NCBI GenBank assembly: GCA_028287235.1
Contig: JAQBQB010000002.1
Location: 310,001 to 374,000, forward strand
Direction of reading: 5' to 3'
DNA: 64,000 nt
DNA from: Gemmatimonadota bacterium
GTDB taxonomy: Bacteria > Gemmatimonadota > Gemmatimonadetes > Gemmatimonadales > Gemmatimonadaceae
Made by a program: the position numbers and the translations under genes. The notes beneath the pieces were generated by a model. That model worked only from the letters and a program-made list of their open reading frames with translations. It had not been told where the DNA came from and searched no databases. Shown piece by piece: positions 26,043-34,717 of this stretch. The first letter of the stretch is position 1. The number at the start of each line of letters is the position of its first letter.

Positions 26043-28763
26043 ATGAGAAGACACCCATCGTTCCTGCCATCGGCGGTCCGTCGCATCTTCGAGCTGCCGC
26101 CGAGTACGGCGCGCGTCGCGCGCGAGCTGAGCGACGAGATGCGCATCCATATCGACATGCGCGTCGACGAACTGCGCGCGCTCGGCATGAGTGAGCCTGA
26201 CGCGCGAGCCGAAGCGCTTCGCCGGTTCGGCGACGGCGATGAGTTTCATGCCTACGCGGCGCGGCGCGCGGCCAAGCGCGCTCGCATGCATCGCATTGGC
26301 GAGTGGTTCAGCGAGTGGCGACAAGATCTTCGATTCGCACTGCGTCTCTTTCGGAAACATGCGCAGCTCACGCTGCTCGTTGTGTTCACGCTCGCCCTCG
26401 GGATCGGCGCGAACACCGCGATCTTCAGCGTCGTTCATCGTCTCCTTATCGCACCGCTTCCATACCGCGACGGCGACCGCATCGTGATGCTCTCGATGAA
26501 AGGGCGCGAGCATGGCTACTCGGCGCCGAGCGGCGACGCGGTGAACGTGTGGCGCACGCGCGCTCACTCGCTCGAGACCATCGCCGCGGTGCGCGTCGAC
26601 TACATCATGGTGCAGACTCCGGGCGAGCGCGACTCGATTGCCGCGTCGATCACGTCGAATTATTTGCGGATGCTCGGCATCCCGCCGGTGATCGGACGCG
26701 ATTTCACGCCGGAGGACGAACGGCCCGGCAGCCCGCGTGTTGCGATGATCAGCTACGGGCTGTGGCAGCGCGTGTACGGCGGCAGACCCGACGTCCTCGG
26801 CAAGCCGATCGCCGTGAGCGGCAGGACGGACAACCCGCATATCATCGTCGGTGTCGCGCCGCCGGCCATTGGACTGCCGATCTCCTACAATCCGCCAGGC
26901 AGCAAGTGGCGCGAAGCGACGCCGAGCATCTGGATTCCAACGAGTCTCGATTCATTGGCCGAGGGCTACACCTACGCCAAGCTTCGTGCCGGCGCATCGG
27001 CCGCTCAGGCCTCGAAGGAACTTCAAGGTATTCTCGACAGCGTACCGCCCCGGTCGAGTGGGACACGCGACGCGCCGGCCGCGTTGACGTGCTGCGCGCG
27101 CGCCGTCCGGCCGCAGGACATGCTCGATCCGCGCGAGACGCGTACCGTCGAAGTCCTCTTCGTCGCCGTCGCGGTGCTGCTGCTGATCGCGTGCGCCAAC
27201 GTTGCGAATTTGCTCTTGGCGCGCGCATGGACGCGCCGGCGCGAGTTCGCGGTGCGCATCGCGCTCGGCGCCGGACGCGGACGGCTCACGCGTCTCGTGC
27301 TCACGGAGAGCGTCCTCCTCGCTCTCGCCGGCGGCGTGCTCGGTGTCGCTCTCGCCTGGGGGATTCTGCACGCTGTCGTCGCCGTGCGCCCCCCTGCGCT
27401 CGAGAATCTCGACAGCGTTCGCGTCGAGCCAACGGTGCTTCTCTGGTGCGTAGCCGTGTCGGTGTTTACGGGACTCTTATTCGGGTCTGCGCCGGCGCTG
27501 CTGTCGATCGCCGCATCGGCGGGCGACGTGCTCAAGAGCGAGTCGCGCGCGAGCTCGGGCGACCGGCACGCGCGCCGCATTCGATCGGCGCTGATCGTCG
27601 CCGAGATCGCGATGTCCCTCGTGCTGCTGGTGGGCGCCGGCCTTCTCGTGCGCTCGTTCGTCGCGCTTCAGCACACGCCGCTCGGGTTCGATCCGCACGG
27701 TCTCGCCTCGGTTCAGGTGATTTTTCATCGTGGGCCGCGCCAGCAAGTCCCCGAGAAGCAGAAGGCGGTGCTCGGGCGACTACGCGCGATTCCCGGTGTG
27801 ACCGATGCCGCAATCGGGGTCATGCCGGGAGAGGCGTTCGGCGTCGCAGGCGAGCGCCTCGTGTCCGAGCCTGATGCGACGGGGCAATCGCGGAGCGTGG
27901 TGGCGTCGGGAGTGACGTTCATGTCGCCGACGTATTTCCGCGTCGCTCGCATGTCGCTGTGGCAAGGACGCGTGCCCGATGTAGAGACCGAAGTGTCGGC
28001 CGTGATGGGACCAGGTCCAATTCCGTCGCCAACGGAGATCGTGGTGAATCGCTCGCTCGCCGAGGGTCTGTGGCCGCACGAGAGCGCGATTGGGAAGCGC
28101 ATTCACTCGGCGGCAGAGCATGGCGACGGCCTGAGCTCGACCGTCGTGGGCGTCGTGGAAGATACGCGGATGCCTGGCCCGCGCCCGGCACTGGATGCGG
28201 AGATCTACCGGCCCCCGGTTCCAATTCAAACGCCCTTCGTCGTGCGCACGACGATCGCCCCGGCGGATCTCAAAGCCGCACTGAGTCACGCCGTTCTCGA
28301 GGCCGATCCGGGAAACATCGTGTATAGAATTACAATTGGAGACACCTATTTGCGCGACGCGATGGCACCGACGCGATTCGCGATGGCGCTGCTCGTGACG
28401 TTCTCGGGCGTTGCGCTGCTGCTCTCGGCCGTCGGCCTGTACGGCGTGATCTCGTATGCGGTGACACAGCGCACGCGCGAGATCGGCATTCGACTCGCGC
28501 TCGGCGCCGCGCCGCGGTCGGTGACGTCGTTGGTCGTACGAAGCGGAATGAATCTCACGGTGGCGGGAGTGGCACTCGGTGTCGTCACCGCCGTCGGTGG
28601 CACTCGCGTGTTGGGCGGGATGCTGTACGGTGTGCGTCCCGGCGATCCAACGACGTTTACGGCGATCGTTGCGCTCGTCGTCGCGATCGCGCTGACGGCG
28701 TGTTATGTCCCAGCCCGGCGGGCCGCGCACATCGATCCCACCGAGGCGTTGCGCGCGGAATGA
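26043..28763 (+). CDS. ADOP-type ABC transporter permease with prefix domain
   Basis: This 906-residue protein opens with the prefix domain (ARELSDEMRIHIDMRVDELR, MSEPDARAEALRRFGD). Two FtsX/MacB core modules follow, with helix LLVVFTLALGIGANTAIFSV near residue 110 and the middle and C-terminal three-helix bundles. The end, PARRAAHIDPTEALRAE, is the family hallmark. It likely needs a separately encoded ATPase. It is co-transcribed with the upstream PadR gene. The tRNA-Gly remnant at 28891 lies 127 bases downstream. Confidence 0.9.
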   Translation: MRRHPSFLPSAVRRIFELPPSTARVARELSDEMRIHIDMRVDELRALGMSEPDARAEALRRFGDGDEFHAYAARRAAKRARMHRIGEWFSEWRQDLRFALRLFRKHAQLTLLVVFTLALGIGANTAIFSVVHRLLIAPLPYRDGDRIVMLSMKGREHGYSAPSGDAVNVWRTRAHSLETIAAVRVDYIMVQTPGERDSIAASITSNYLRMLGIPPVIGRDFTPEDERPGSPRVAMISYGLWQRVYGGRPDVLGKPIAVSGRTDNPHIIVGVAPPAIGLPISYNPPGSKWREATPSIWIPTSLDSLAEGYTYAKLRAGASAAQASKELQGILDSVPPRSSGTRDAPAALTCCARAVRPQDMLDPRETRTVEVLFVAVAVLLLIACANVANLLLARAWTRRREFAVRIALGAGRGRLTRLVLTESVLLALAGGVLGVALAWGILHAVVAVRPPALENLDSVRVEPTVLLWCVAVSVFTGLLFGSAPALLSIAASAGDVLKSESRASSGDRHARRIRSALIVAEIAMSLVLLVGAGLLVRSFVALQHTPLGFDPHGLASVQVIFHRGPRQQVPEKQKAVLGRLRAIPGVTDAAIGVMPGEAFGVAGERLVSEPDATGQSRSVVASGVTFMSPTYFRVARMSLWQGRVPDVETEVSAVMGPGPIPSPTEIVVNRSLAEGLWPHESAIGKRIHSAAEHGDGLSSTVVGVVEDTRMPGPRPALDAEIYRPPVPIQTPFVVRTTIAPADLKAALSHAVLEADPGNIVYRITIGDTYLRDAMAPTRFAMALLVTFSGVALLLSAVGLYGVISYAVTQRTREIGIRLALGAAPRSVTSLVVRSGMNLTVAGVALGVVTAVGGTRVLGGMLYGVRPGDPTTFTAIVALVVAIALTACYVPARRAAHIDPTEALRAE

Positions 28764-28890
28764 TTCTCGAGCCCAATCACCGATGATCGCGATGCGGCGC
28801 GGCGCGGCGCGTTCGTCTCGTTGACGATCGTCGTCGCGTCCGCGTGCTCTTCTCGCGATCTGCGACTCGTTTTATCTAATAACGATTTGC

Positions 28891-28926
28891 AGACTCGAAC
28901 CCGTGACGTCCAGCTTGGCAAGCTGC
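28891..28926 (-). repeat. tRNA-Gly(GCC) 3'-half remnant, att-like
   Basis: Read on the minus strand, this carries the T-arm (GGGTTCGAGT), the variable region and part of the anticodon arm with loop TTGCCAA, giving anticodon GCC. The acceptor strand and the D-arm are missing. Left of it, TCTAATAACGATTTGCAG resembles TCTAACAACGAGTTACAG beside the intact tRNA-Gly at 52596. Right of it, AGCGAA..GGTCGTTGC resembles the sequence beside the remnant at 47572. It reads as the scar of an element that used a tRNA-Gly as attachment site. Confidence 0.6.
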
Positions 28927-28969
28927 ACGAAGCGAACGGGGTCGTTGCGTAAGTCGTTGATTTTCGGCG

Positions 28970-30043
28970 GTGCATACACGGGTGCAGGTACACAACCGCT
29001 CGGCCACACCCGCAGGAGTGCTCGAGGTGTGGGCGATCTCCTGTCTCTACTCAGGAGGCCTGCCCGCGCTGCCGCGCACGGCCGCGTTGAACGGCTTCTG
29101 GACGCGCTTCGGCAGCAACGGCTCGCTCGACACCACGCTCGAGACATCGTCTCCGTGGATCGCGCTCGTGCCGCGTACGCCGACGCCCATGACCCACTAT
29201 CCCGTCACCGGCGTATTCGCCGAGTCGCCGGGGGTGGCGAGCTTCGAGGTGCCGGCCGGCGCGAGCGGCAACCACCGTTGCGTCGTCGCGTTCGTCCACG
29301 GGGTCGACGCGCCGCTCGACGTTACCGGTCTCACAACCTCCGTCGACGACGTGGTGCCGCGCCAACCCCAGGTGGCGCAGCGCAACATCAGCGTCGGCGC
29401 CCCGCTCTCCGCGTCGGCCGATGCGAAGCAGCCGTCACCGCCGGGTGAGCAGAGCGTCACCGGTCCCGGAGGCGCCGCCGCAAGCGTGCAACGGTATGTC
29501 GAGTTCCACAACCCGACGGCGCGCGCCAGCACGATGACGGTGCGAATCGACTCGGCGTCGCTGCCTGCGCCGTTGTCGCTGTCGTTCCGGCTCAGCGAGA
29601 ACGCGCGGCCTGCGTCGATCGTGGGCGCCACAAAGCGCGAGGTAGTCGCATCGCCGTTCAACCTGCTCTTCTCGCTCCTCGAGGAGTTCATCGCGTTCCT
29701 GCATGCGCTGCTCGGCATTGCGCCGGCAAAGCATTCGGCGCCTCGCAAGCTCCGCCTCGCCGACGTCTGGCACGACGTCGCGCCCGGCGTTGCCCCCGAG
29801 GTGCGCGACGTGCCGATCGCCGCGCATGGACGCATCGCCGCCGAGATTTCGATTCGCCTCGCTGGCGCGCTCGAGCCGGGCAGCGAGCACCGCGTCGACG
29901 TGTTGCACCTGGAGAACGGCCGCATCGTGGGCGGCGCCACGATCATCGTGCCCATTGCTGGAGTGCCGAAGTACGAGCCGGCGTGGGACGTCGACGGCGG
30001 CGAGGGCGAAGTTGCCGCGGAGGTGGATCGGCGCGACGCGTGA
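28970..30043 (+). CDS. Hypothetical protein, probably N-terminally truncated
   Basis: The 357-residue frame starts with GTG directly in a beta-domain-like sequence (RVQVHNRSATPAGVLEVWAI), 44 bases after the tRNA-Gly remnant. It has no signal peptide, although the composition looks extracellular. A stop codon lies four codons upstream. Similar VRVHNRG sequences normally occur inside longer secreted proteins, so the 5' part was probably lost at the tRNA junction. The remainder has two immunoglobulin-like segments and one hydrophobic helix (FNLLFSLLEEFIAFLHALLG). I recognise no specific family. It may be a pseudogene. Confidence 0.5.
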   Translation: MHTRVQVHNRSATPAGVLEVWAISCLYSGGLPALPRTAALNGFWTRFGSNGSLDTTLETSSPWIALVPRTPTPMTHYPVTGVFAESPGVASFEVPAGASGNHRCVVAFVHGVDAPLDVTGLTTSVDDVVPRQPQVAQRNISVGAPLSASADAKQPSPPGEQSVTGPGGAAASVQRYVEFHNPTARASTMTVRIDSASLPAPLSLSFRLSENARPASIVGATKREVVASPFNLLFSLLEEFIAFLHALLGIAPAKHSAPRKLRLADVWHDVAPGVAPEVRDVPIAAHGRIAAEISIRLAGALEPGSEHRVDVLHLENGRIVGGATIIVPIAGVPKYEPAWDVDGGEGEVAAEVDRRDA

Positions 30044-30095
30044 TCGTCGCCTTGCCGCGTAGCGTCGTGATCCGTCGGTCGGAGGTCGTCCTCGA

Positions 30096-31391
30096 TCAAT
30101 ATCGTGGGCTAGCGTCGACCCATGCCTTGAGCTGGTCGAACGTTTGCGCGCCGAGCTTCGATCCGACGAGCACGCCGTCGCGGAACAACAGCGTCGTCGG
30201 CATCTGGTTGCGCGCCTCCGTCAGCGCGAGGCCCTTGCCGGACAGCGGGACTCTCGGCACATGTGTCTGGAAGGCGGCCCATTGCCGGAGAATCTCGCTC
30301 TCGGCGCTGCCGGGGTCGGCGGCCGCGGCCACCGACAGGTCCACGCCGCTCTCGGCGAAATAGGCGCGCGCGCGGTCGAGCTCCGTGAACGCGATCTGGC
30401 TGTGCGCGCTCCACGGCGCCCAGATCATGACGACGTTGAGTTTGTGCGCCGGCTGCGGCGTCTCCGGAAAGATGTCGTTCCACACGCGATGCTTCGGCAG
30501 CGGCTCCGCGACGGCGGGCAACGGCTGCGAAGCCACGTCGAGCACGTTGCTCGCCATCATGAACCCCCGATAGTCTGGCCCGTCGTACCGGAAGCAGAGG
30601 CGGCCGTCCTTCGTCCAGCTCGGAAAGACCGCGGATCCGCTGAGGCCGGGCAGCGTGCGAATCGTGCGCTGCTCGAGATCCACGACCTGAATGTCGTAGC
30701 CGGATCCGTTCGGCTTGAGCGCATGGAAGGCGATGTACCGTCCGTCCCACGAGAAGTCGGCCTTCGCTCCCTTGACGCCCGTGTCGAAGACGTCGTCGCA
30801 GTTGTCGAGGCCGCGCACGACGATGTTGCCCTCGACAAACGTCGTGATGCGTTTGCCATCTCTCGAGATGAGTGGCCGGTCGCCCGTATCCATCTTGCCG
30901 CACGACGCGACGCGTGTGACCGGCAGCTGCGCCTTGTCGCCGTTCAGATAGTAGTAATTGCTGGCGATGGTCAGGATCAGGTCGCGGCCGTCGCGCGTGG
31001 CCCAGCTGTAGTAGTCGCCCAATCCGGCGGGCGAGACGTTCTGGCTCACCGCGCCGGTCCGCATGTCCCGAATGCTCACGCCCACGCCCGAGTAGATGAT
31101 CCTGTTGCCATCCGGTGACCACCAAGCGTCGATTCCGTCCTCGGAGAACAGGATCTTCTTCGTCGCGAGATCCACCACGGTCTCCAGGGTGCGGATGCCG
31201 GTCGGATGACGCGCGTCGGTCTTTTCGGATGCATACACGAGCGTCCTGCCGTCGGGCGAGATGCGCGCGTACGCGAAGACGCCCTCCTTGGGCTTGAGCG
31301 AGAAGAGGCGCGTGTACTTCGGGGTCTGCCCCGCCGCCAGTTGCGCCATCATGGCGGCGGCGAGAGCAAGCAGAAATCTGCGTGGGAGCAT
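30096..31391 (-). CDS. PD40 beta-propeller fused to a thioredoxin-fold domain lacking CxxC
   Basis: This 431-residue protein has a signal peptide (1-21) and then a TolB-like propeller with repeated ISPDGRTLVYAS, WSPDGNRIIYS, FSWDGRYIAFHA and PSWTKDGRLCFRYDG blades. From about residue 315 it continues as a thioredoxin-like domain: KLNVVMIWAPWSAHSQIAFT, MPTTLLFRDGVLVG and FDQLKAWVDA. The usual WCxxC active site reads WSAHS, so no dithiol chemistry is possible there. It is last in the leftward operon that begins with the TonB-dependent receptor, 18 bases after the PD40 gene. Confidence 0.8.
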   Translation of the reverse strand: MLPRRFLLALAAAMMAQLAAGQTPKYTRLFSLKPKEGVFAYARISPDGRTLVYASEKTDARHPTGIRTLETVVDLATKKILFSEDGIDAWWSPDGNRIIYSGVGVSIRDMRTGAVSQNVSPAGLGDYYSWATRDGRDLILTIASNYYYLNGDKAQLPVTRVASCGKMDTGDRPLISRDGKRITTFVEGNIVVRGLDNCDDVFDTGVKGAKADFSWDGRYIAFHALKPNGSGYDIQVVDLEQRTIRTLPGLSGSAVFPSWTKDGRLCFRYDGPDYRGFMMASNVLDVASQPLPAVAEPLPKHRVWNDIFPETPQPAHKLNVVMIWAPWSAHSQIAFTELDRARAYFAESGVDLSVAAAADPGSAESEILRQWAAFQTHVPRVPLSGKGLALTEARNQMPTTLLFRDGVLVGSKLGAQTFDQLKAWVDASPRY

Positions 31392-31409
31392 GAGCGATCT
31401 CCTCCGGTC

Positions 31410-33323
31410 CTACGGACGGCCGCCGGCGCGCAGCGGCGACAGGTCCATCGTGAACACCCGCTGACCGGTGAACTCGTTGCTGACGTAATAGACGGTGCCG
31501 CCGTCGGGAGAGACGTTCATCTCGCCGACGAACAACTGTGGAAAGCGTACGAGCGTTTGAATGGCCTTCGTGGCCACGTTCACGACATAGATCGCCGGCA
31601 CCGGCTCGTCGTCCCCAGCACCGGCGAGGACCGCGAGCTGGTCCTTCCCGAGGAAGCGCAGTCCGGAGGCGCCGGGGTAAACGACGAACGGGAGGTCGAT
31701 CGTGACGCGGCCACCGCCATCCCGATTCACCACCTCGATGGCTTTCACCTGGCCTTCGTTCTGTTCGTTCGAGCGTCGGAAGGCAAGGCGCTGCCCGTCC
31801 GGCGACACCGCGACGTAGCCGGCGTAGCGATCGTTCGACGGCGGGAGCACGACGTTCTCGGTCGAGTCACCGTCGAGCGTCGCGAGGGTGACACTGCTGC
31901 CTCGGATCACCAACGCGTGTGATCCGTCGATGACCTGGGCGGCGATTGGCGTGGGTCCGAGGACCAGCTCCCGCAGCGTTCGCGCCTGGCCATCGAGCGT
32001 GACGCGTTGAATCATGGCCCGCCGAGCGGCGCCCGTTCCGCGAGTCGCGGACACGAGTACCGAGCGCGCATCGGCGTCCCACAGGAGCGACACCGCGAGT
32101 GCACGGATAGATAGCAGGCGAGTGACCGCTCCGCTCGCGACGTCCGCCGCATAGACGTTCGCCCCCGCGGCCGGCGAGCCGCACATGAACGCGATGCTGC
32201 GACTGTCCGGCGACCAGACGTTTCCACCACCGTAGCGTTCGGGCAGCTTGATGGTGTTCACCGGTGCGCCGCCGGCTCCGACGACGCGCACCTCGCACGC
32301 CTGTCCGACACAACGCACCGCGGAGACGAGCTGGCCGTCCGGCGACGGCGAGATCTCGACGAGGCTCTCGAGGCTATCGATGAGGACGCGACTCGAGCCG
32401 TCGCTCAGGGAATGCGCGCGCAGCCGCCGGCTGTCGCCGCGGTCGGAGAAGACGAGCGTCGAGGGCCCGAGCCAACCCTCGATCGTCTGTCGCGCCGGCA
32501 TCGGAAGGTTGCTGAGTCGCTTTCCCGAGCCGTCCGCGACGACGAGCCGCGCCGAGCTCGTGTCACCGTACACGAGGAGCGTTCCGTCGTTGGAGAGGCC
32601 GGGCCACCCGTTGCCGAGCTTCGGCACGACGACCGCGGATTCGCCGCCGTTCAGCGCGACGCGCCGCAAGCTGCCGGCGGTCTGCTTGAACGCCGGCTTG
32701 AGCTCCAGGCAGCTCCACTCGGGATCGCACGGCGGAGGGCCGTTCACGCTGTAGTAGATCGAACGTCCGTCCGGTGCCCAGCGAATGGCACTCATGCTGG
32801 AACGCTGGAGAGGAACGACGGTTCGCTCCCCACCGCCGCCGACCGCGACCACCACGACGCTCTGGCCGACGCCGCCAGCATCGTCGTGCGCGAAGGCGAT
32901 CCAGCGGCCGTCCGGCGAGAAGGCGGGCGCGTCGCCCTGCCGCGCGCTCGCGCGGCGTTCGGCGCCGCTCGCGACGCCGGTGCGCCCATCGAGCGGCAGG
33001 ATCCAGATGTGCTGATCCGCCGAGCTCGCGTCGCGCTTCACGTAGGCAAGCGCGTTTCCGCTGGGCGCGACGACCAGATCGGAATTCTCGCCTCCGGCGA
33101 GTCGCACGCTGCTCTTGTCGGAGCGGTCGTAGAGCCAGATCGCGCGCGTGGAGTCGCCGTAGTACACGCGCCGCGCGTCCGCGGTGAGCGCGAACTGCGT
33201 CACGCGCACGCCGGGCGGCAGCACGCCGGACAAGCGAACCTGCTCCGGCGCGGCGGCTTGGGCACCCCCGAGCGCGGGCAGCCCCGCTAGGCAGAGACCA
33301 GCACCGACCAGGCGGCGCATCAT
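31410..33323 (-). CDS. Secreted WD40-like (PD40) beta-propeller protein
   Basis: This 637-residue protein has a signal peptide (MMRRLVGAGLCLAGLPALGG). About ten PD40 blades follow with the SPDGRxxxY core (APSGNALAYVKR, FSPDGRWIAFAHDD, RWAPDGRSIYYSV, SPDSRSIAFMCG, VSPDGQRLAFRRS, VSPDGGTVYYVS). It resembles the TolB/DPP-IV N-terminal propeller but has no peptidase domain. It should be periplasmic or surface-associated and bind a partner. I preferred the ATG at 33321-33323, which opens the signal peptide and leaves 34 bases after the upstream gene, over an earlier start that overlaps it. Confidence 0.8.
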   Translation of the reverse strand: MMRRLVGAGLCLAGLPALGGAQAAAPEQVRLSGVLPPGVRVTQFALTADARRVYYGDSTRAIWLYDRSDKSSVRLAGGENSDLVVAPSGNALAYVKRDASSADQHIWILPLDGRTGVASGAERRASARQGDAPAFSPDGRWIAFAHDDAGGVGQSVVVVAVGGGGERTVVPLQRSSMSAIRWAPDGRSIYYSVNGPPPCDPEWSCLELKPAFKQTAGSLRRVALNGGESAVVVPKLGNGWPGLSNDGTLLVYGDTSSARLVVADGSGKRLSNLPMPARQTIEGWLGPSTLVFSDRGDSRRLRAHSLSDGSSRVLIDSLESLVEISPSPDGQLVSAVRCVGQACEVRVVGAGGAPVNTIKLPERYGGGNVWSPDSRSIAFMCGSPAAGANVYAADVASGAVTRLLSIRALAVSLLWDADARSVLVSATRGTGAARRAMIQRVTLDGQARTLRELVLGPTPIAAQVIDGSHALVIRGSSVTLATLDGDSTENVVLPPSNDRYAGYVAVSPDGQRLAFRRSNEQNEGQVKAIEVVNRDGGGRVTIDLPFVVYPGASGLRFLGKDQLAVLAGAGDDEPVPAIYVVNVATKAIQTLVRFPQLFVGEMNVSPDGGTVYYVSNEFTGQRVFTMDLSPLRAGGRP

Positions 33324-33357
33324 ATGATATGTCGTAGATATATGGTACAACCCGACG

Positions 33358-34683
33358 TCAGCGGATGGCGGCGCGCTCAACCTTCACGCCGCCGTCGTCG
33401 CGCGACGTCAAGTACACGGCCCCACCCGTTCCGAACCCGGCGATCGTCCGTCCCGCCGGCACCTGCACCCGATCGATCAGTTCGCCCTTCGGGTTGATCA
33501 CGTCGTAGATCGGACCGGCGATTGCGCCCTGCCGCGTGGCCGTCGTGCGCACCCAGAGATTCCCATCGGCGTCGCCGCGCACCGCCATCGGGCCCACAAA
33601 CACCGGACGATAGTCGGGGAGCTCGCTCGCCGTGACGAAAGTCGCCGGAGGCAGCACCGCCGTGGCATTGGCCGCGCCGGCGCGCGCGCCCTCGAGCGCG
33701 CTGCGCATCCCGTCGGCTCCGCCGCCGCCAACGGCGATCCGCGTCCCCGTCGCAAACCCCATCTCGGCCGCGCGCGCCGCCGCCGCCGGACCGGCCGCCC
33801 GCAAACGGTCATACGCCGTCTTCGCCGAATCGATGACGGCGACCTTGTCTTCGTCCGTCAGCCGCTGCCATTCGTACGGGATCTTCGGGTTCGAGGTGAT
33901 CTTTCCGTCCGCCGCGAGCCGATCGACATGATAGTCGCGCCCGCGCACGATCACGATGGACCCGTTCGGCAACACGGCCCATTCGTCAACGGCCTGCAAC
34001 GGATTGATCTCCGGCATCAGCGTCGCGCCGGCATCCGTGCGCGTGATGTTCATCTTCGTCCGCGCGATCTTGAAATACCCCAGCGTATCCGACTTGCGCG
34101 TCACCAGGTCGATGGCGACCACTGCCGCCGAATCCGGCTGCTCCGGCATGCTGAACGTCTGCGCGTTGGACGCTCCCATCGTGATCGGCGGCAGCGCCGA
34201 ACGGACCGGCGTGCGATACACGAGCCGACCCTTCCCGTCGAAGCCGGGCGATCCGAATGCCGGATTGACCAGTGACGGCGCATCCTGCGACCGCGGCACC
34301 GACATCACGCGTGCGATCGCGCCGCTCGGCGACAGCACGAGCATCGACAACGAGGCGCCGTCCACGAACAGCGTCGAATCGCCGTACGGGATCAGCGCGC
34401 CGCCGCGCGGGCCGTAGGAGTTACCCGCCGTCGACGAATCCAGCACGACGCTGGCGGTGGCCAAGCTGGAATCGAGCAGCACGAGTTGCCGCTTGCCCAC
34501 GTCGTTGACCAGCACTCCGCCGTTCAGCAGCTGGCGCACGGTCGTCACGCTGCCGAACACCGTCTTGGATGCGGCGCTCGGAAGATTGAGCAGGCGGACG
34601 CGCGGTGCCTTCTGCGCCCCGAGCGGCGCGTGGACCGCGGCGCACACCAGGAGCGCGGAGGCCGAAGCTATACGTGTTCTCAT
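33358..34683 (-). CDS. Secreted 6-bladed beta-propeller-like protein
   Basis: This 441-residue protein has a signal peptide ending LGAQ. It consists of repeats with the pattern of NHL/6-bladed propellers: VRQLLNGGVLVNDVGKRQLV, YGDSTLFVDGASLSMLVLSP, FDGKGRLVYR, VLPNGSIVIVRGRDYHVDR and RGDADGNLWVRTT. An alanine-rich helical insertion (about 285-345) interrupts it. No catalytic residues are evident. It lies between the TonB-dependent receptor and the PD40 gene. The protein at 39966 across the divergent promoter has a similar plan, suggesting related roles. Confidence 0.75.
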   Translation of the reverse strand: MRTRIASASALLVCAAVHAPLGAQKAPRVRLLNLPSAASKTVFGSVTTVRQLLNGGVLVNDVGKRQLVLLDSSLATASVVLDSSTAGNSYGPRGGALIPYGDSTLFVDGASLSMLVLSPSGAIARVMSVPRSQDAPSLVNPAFGSPGFDGKGRLVYRTPVRSALPPITMGASNAQTFSMPEQPDSAAVVAIDLVTRKSDTLGYFKIARTKMNITRTDAGATLMPEINPLQAVDEWAVLPNGSIVIVRGRDYHVDRLAADGKITSNPKIPYEWQRLTDEDKVAVIDSAKTAYDRLRAAGPAAAARAAEMGFATGTRIAVGGGGADGMRSALEGARAGAANATAVLPPATFVTASELPDYRPVFVGPMAVRGDADGNLWVRTTATRQGAIAGPIYDVINPKGELIDRVQVPAGRTIAGFGTGGAVYLTSRDDGGVKVERAAIR

Positions 34684-34717
34684 GAGTCGCGGGGTTGAGG
34701 AAACTGGAACGAGCTGT

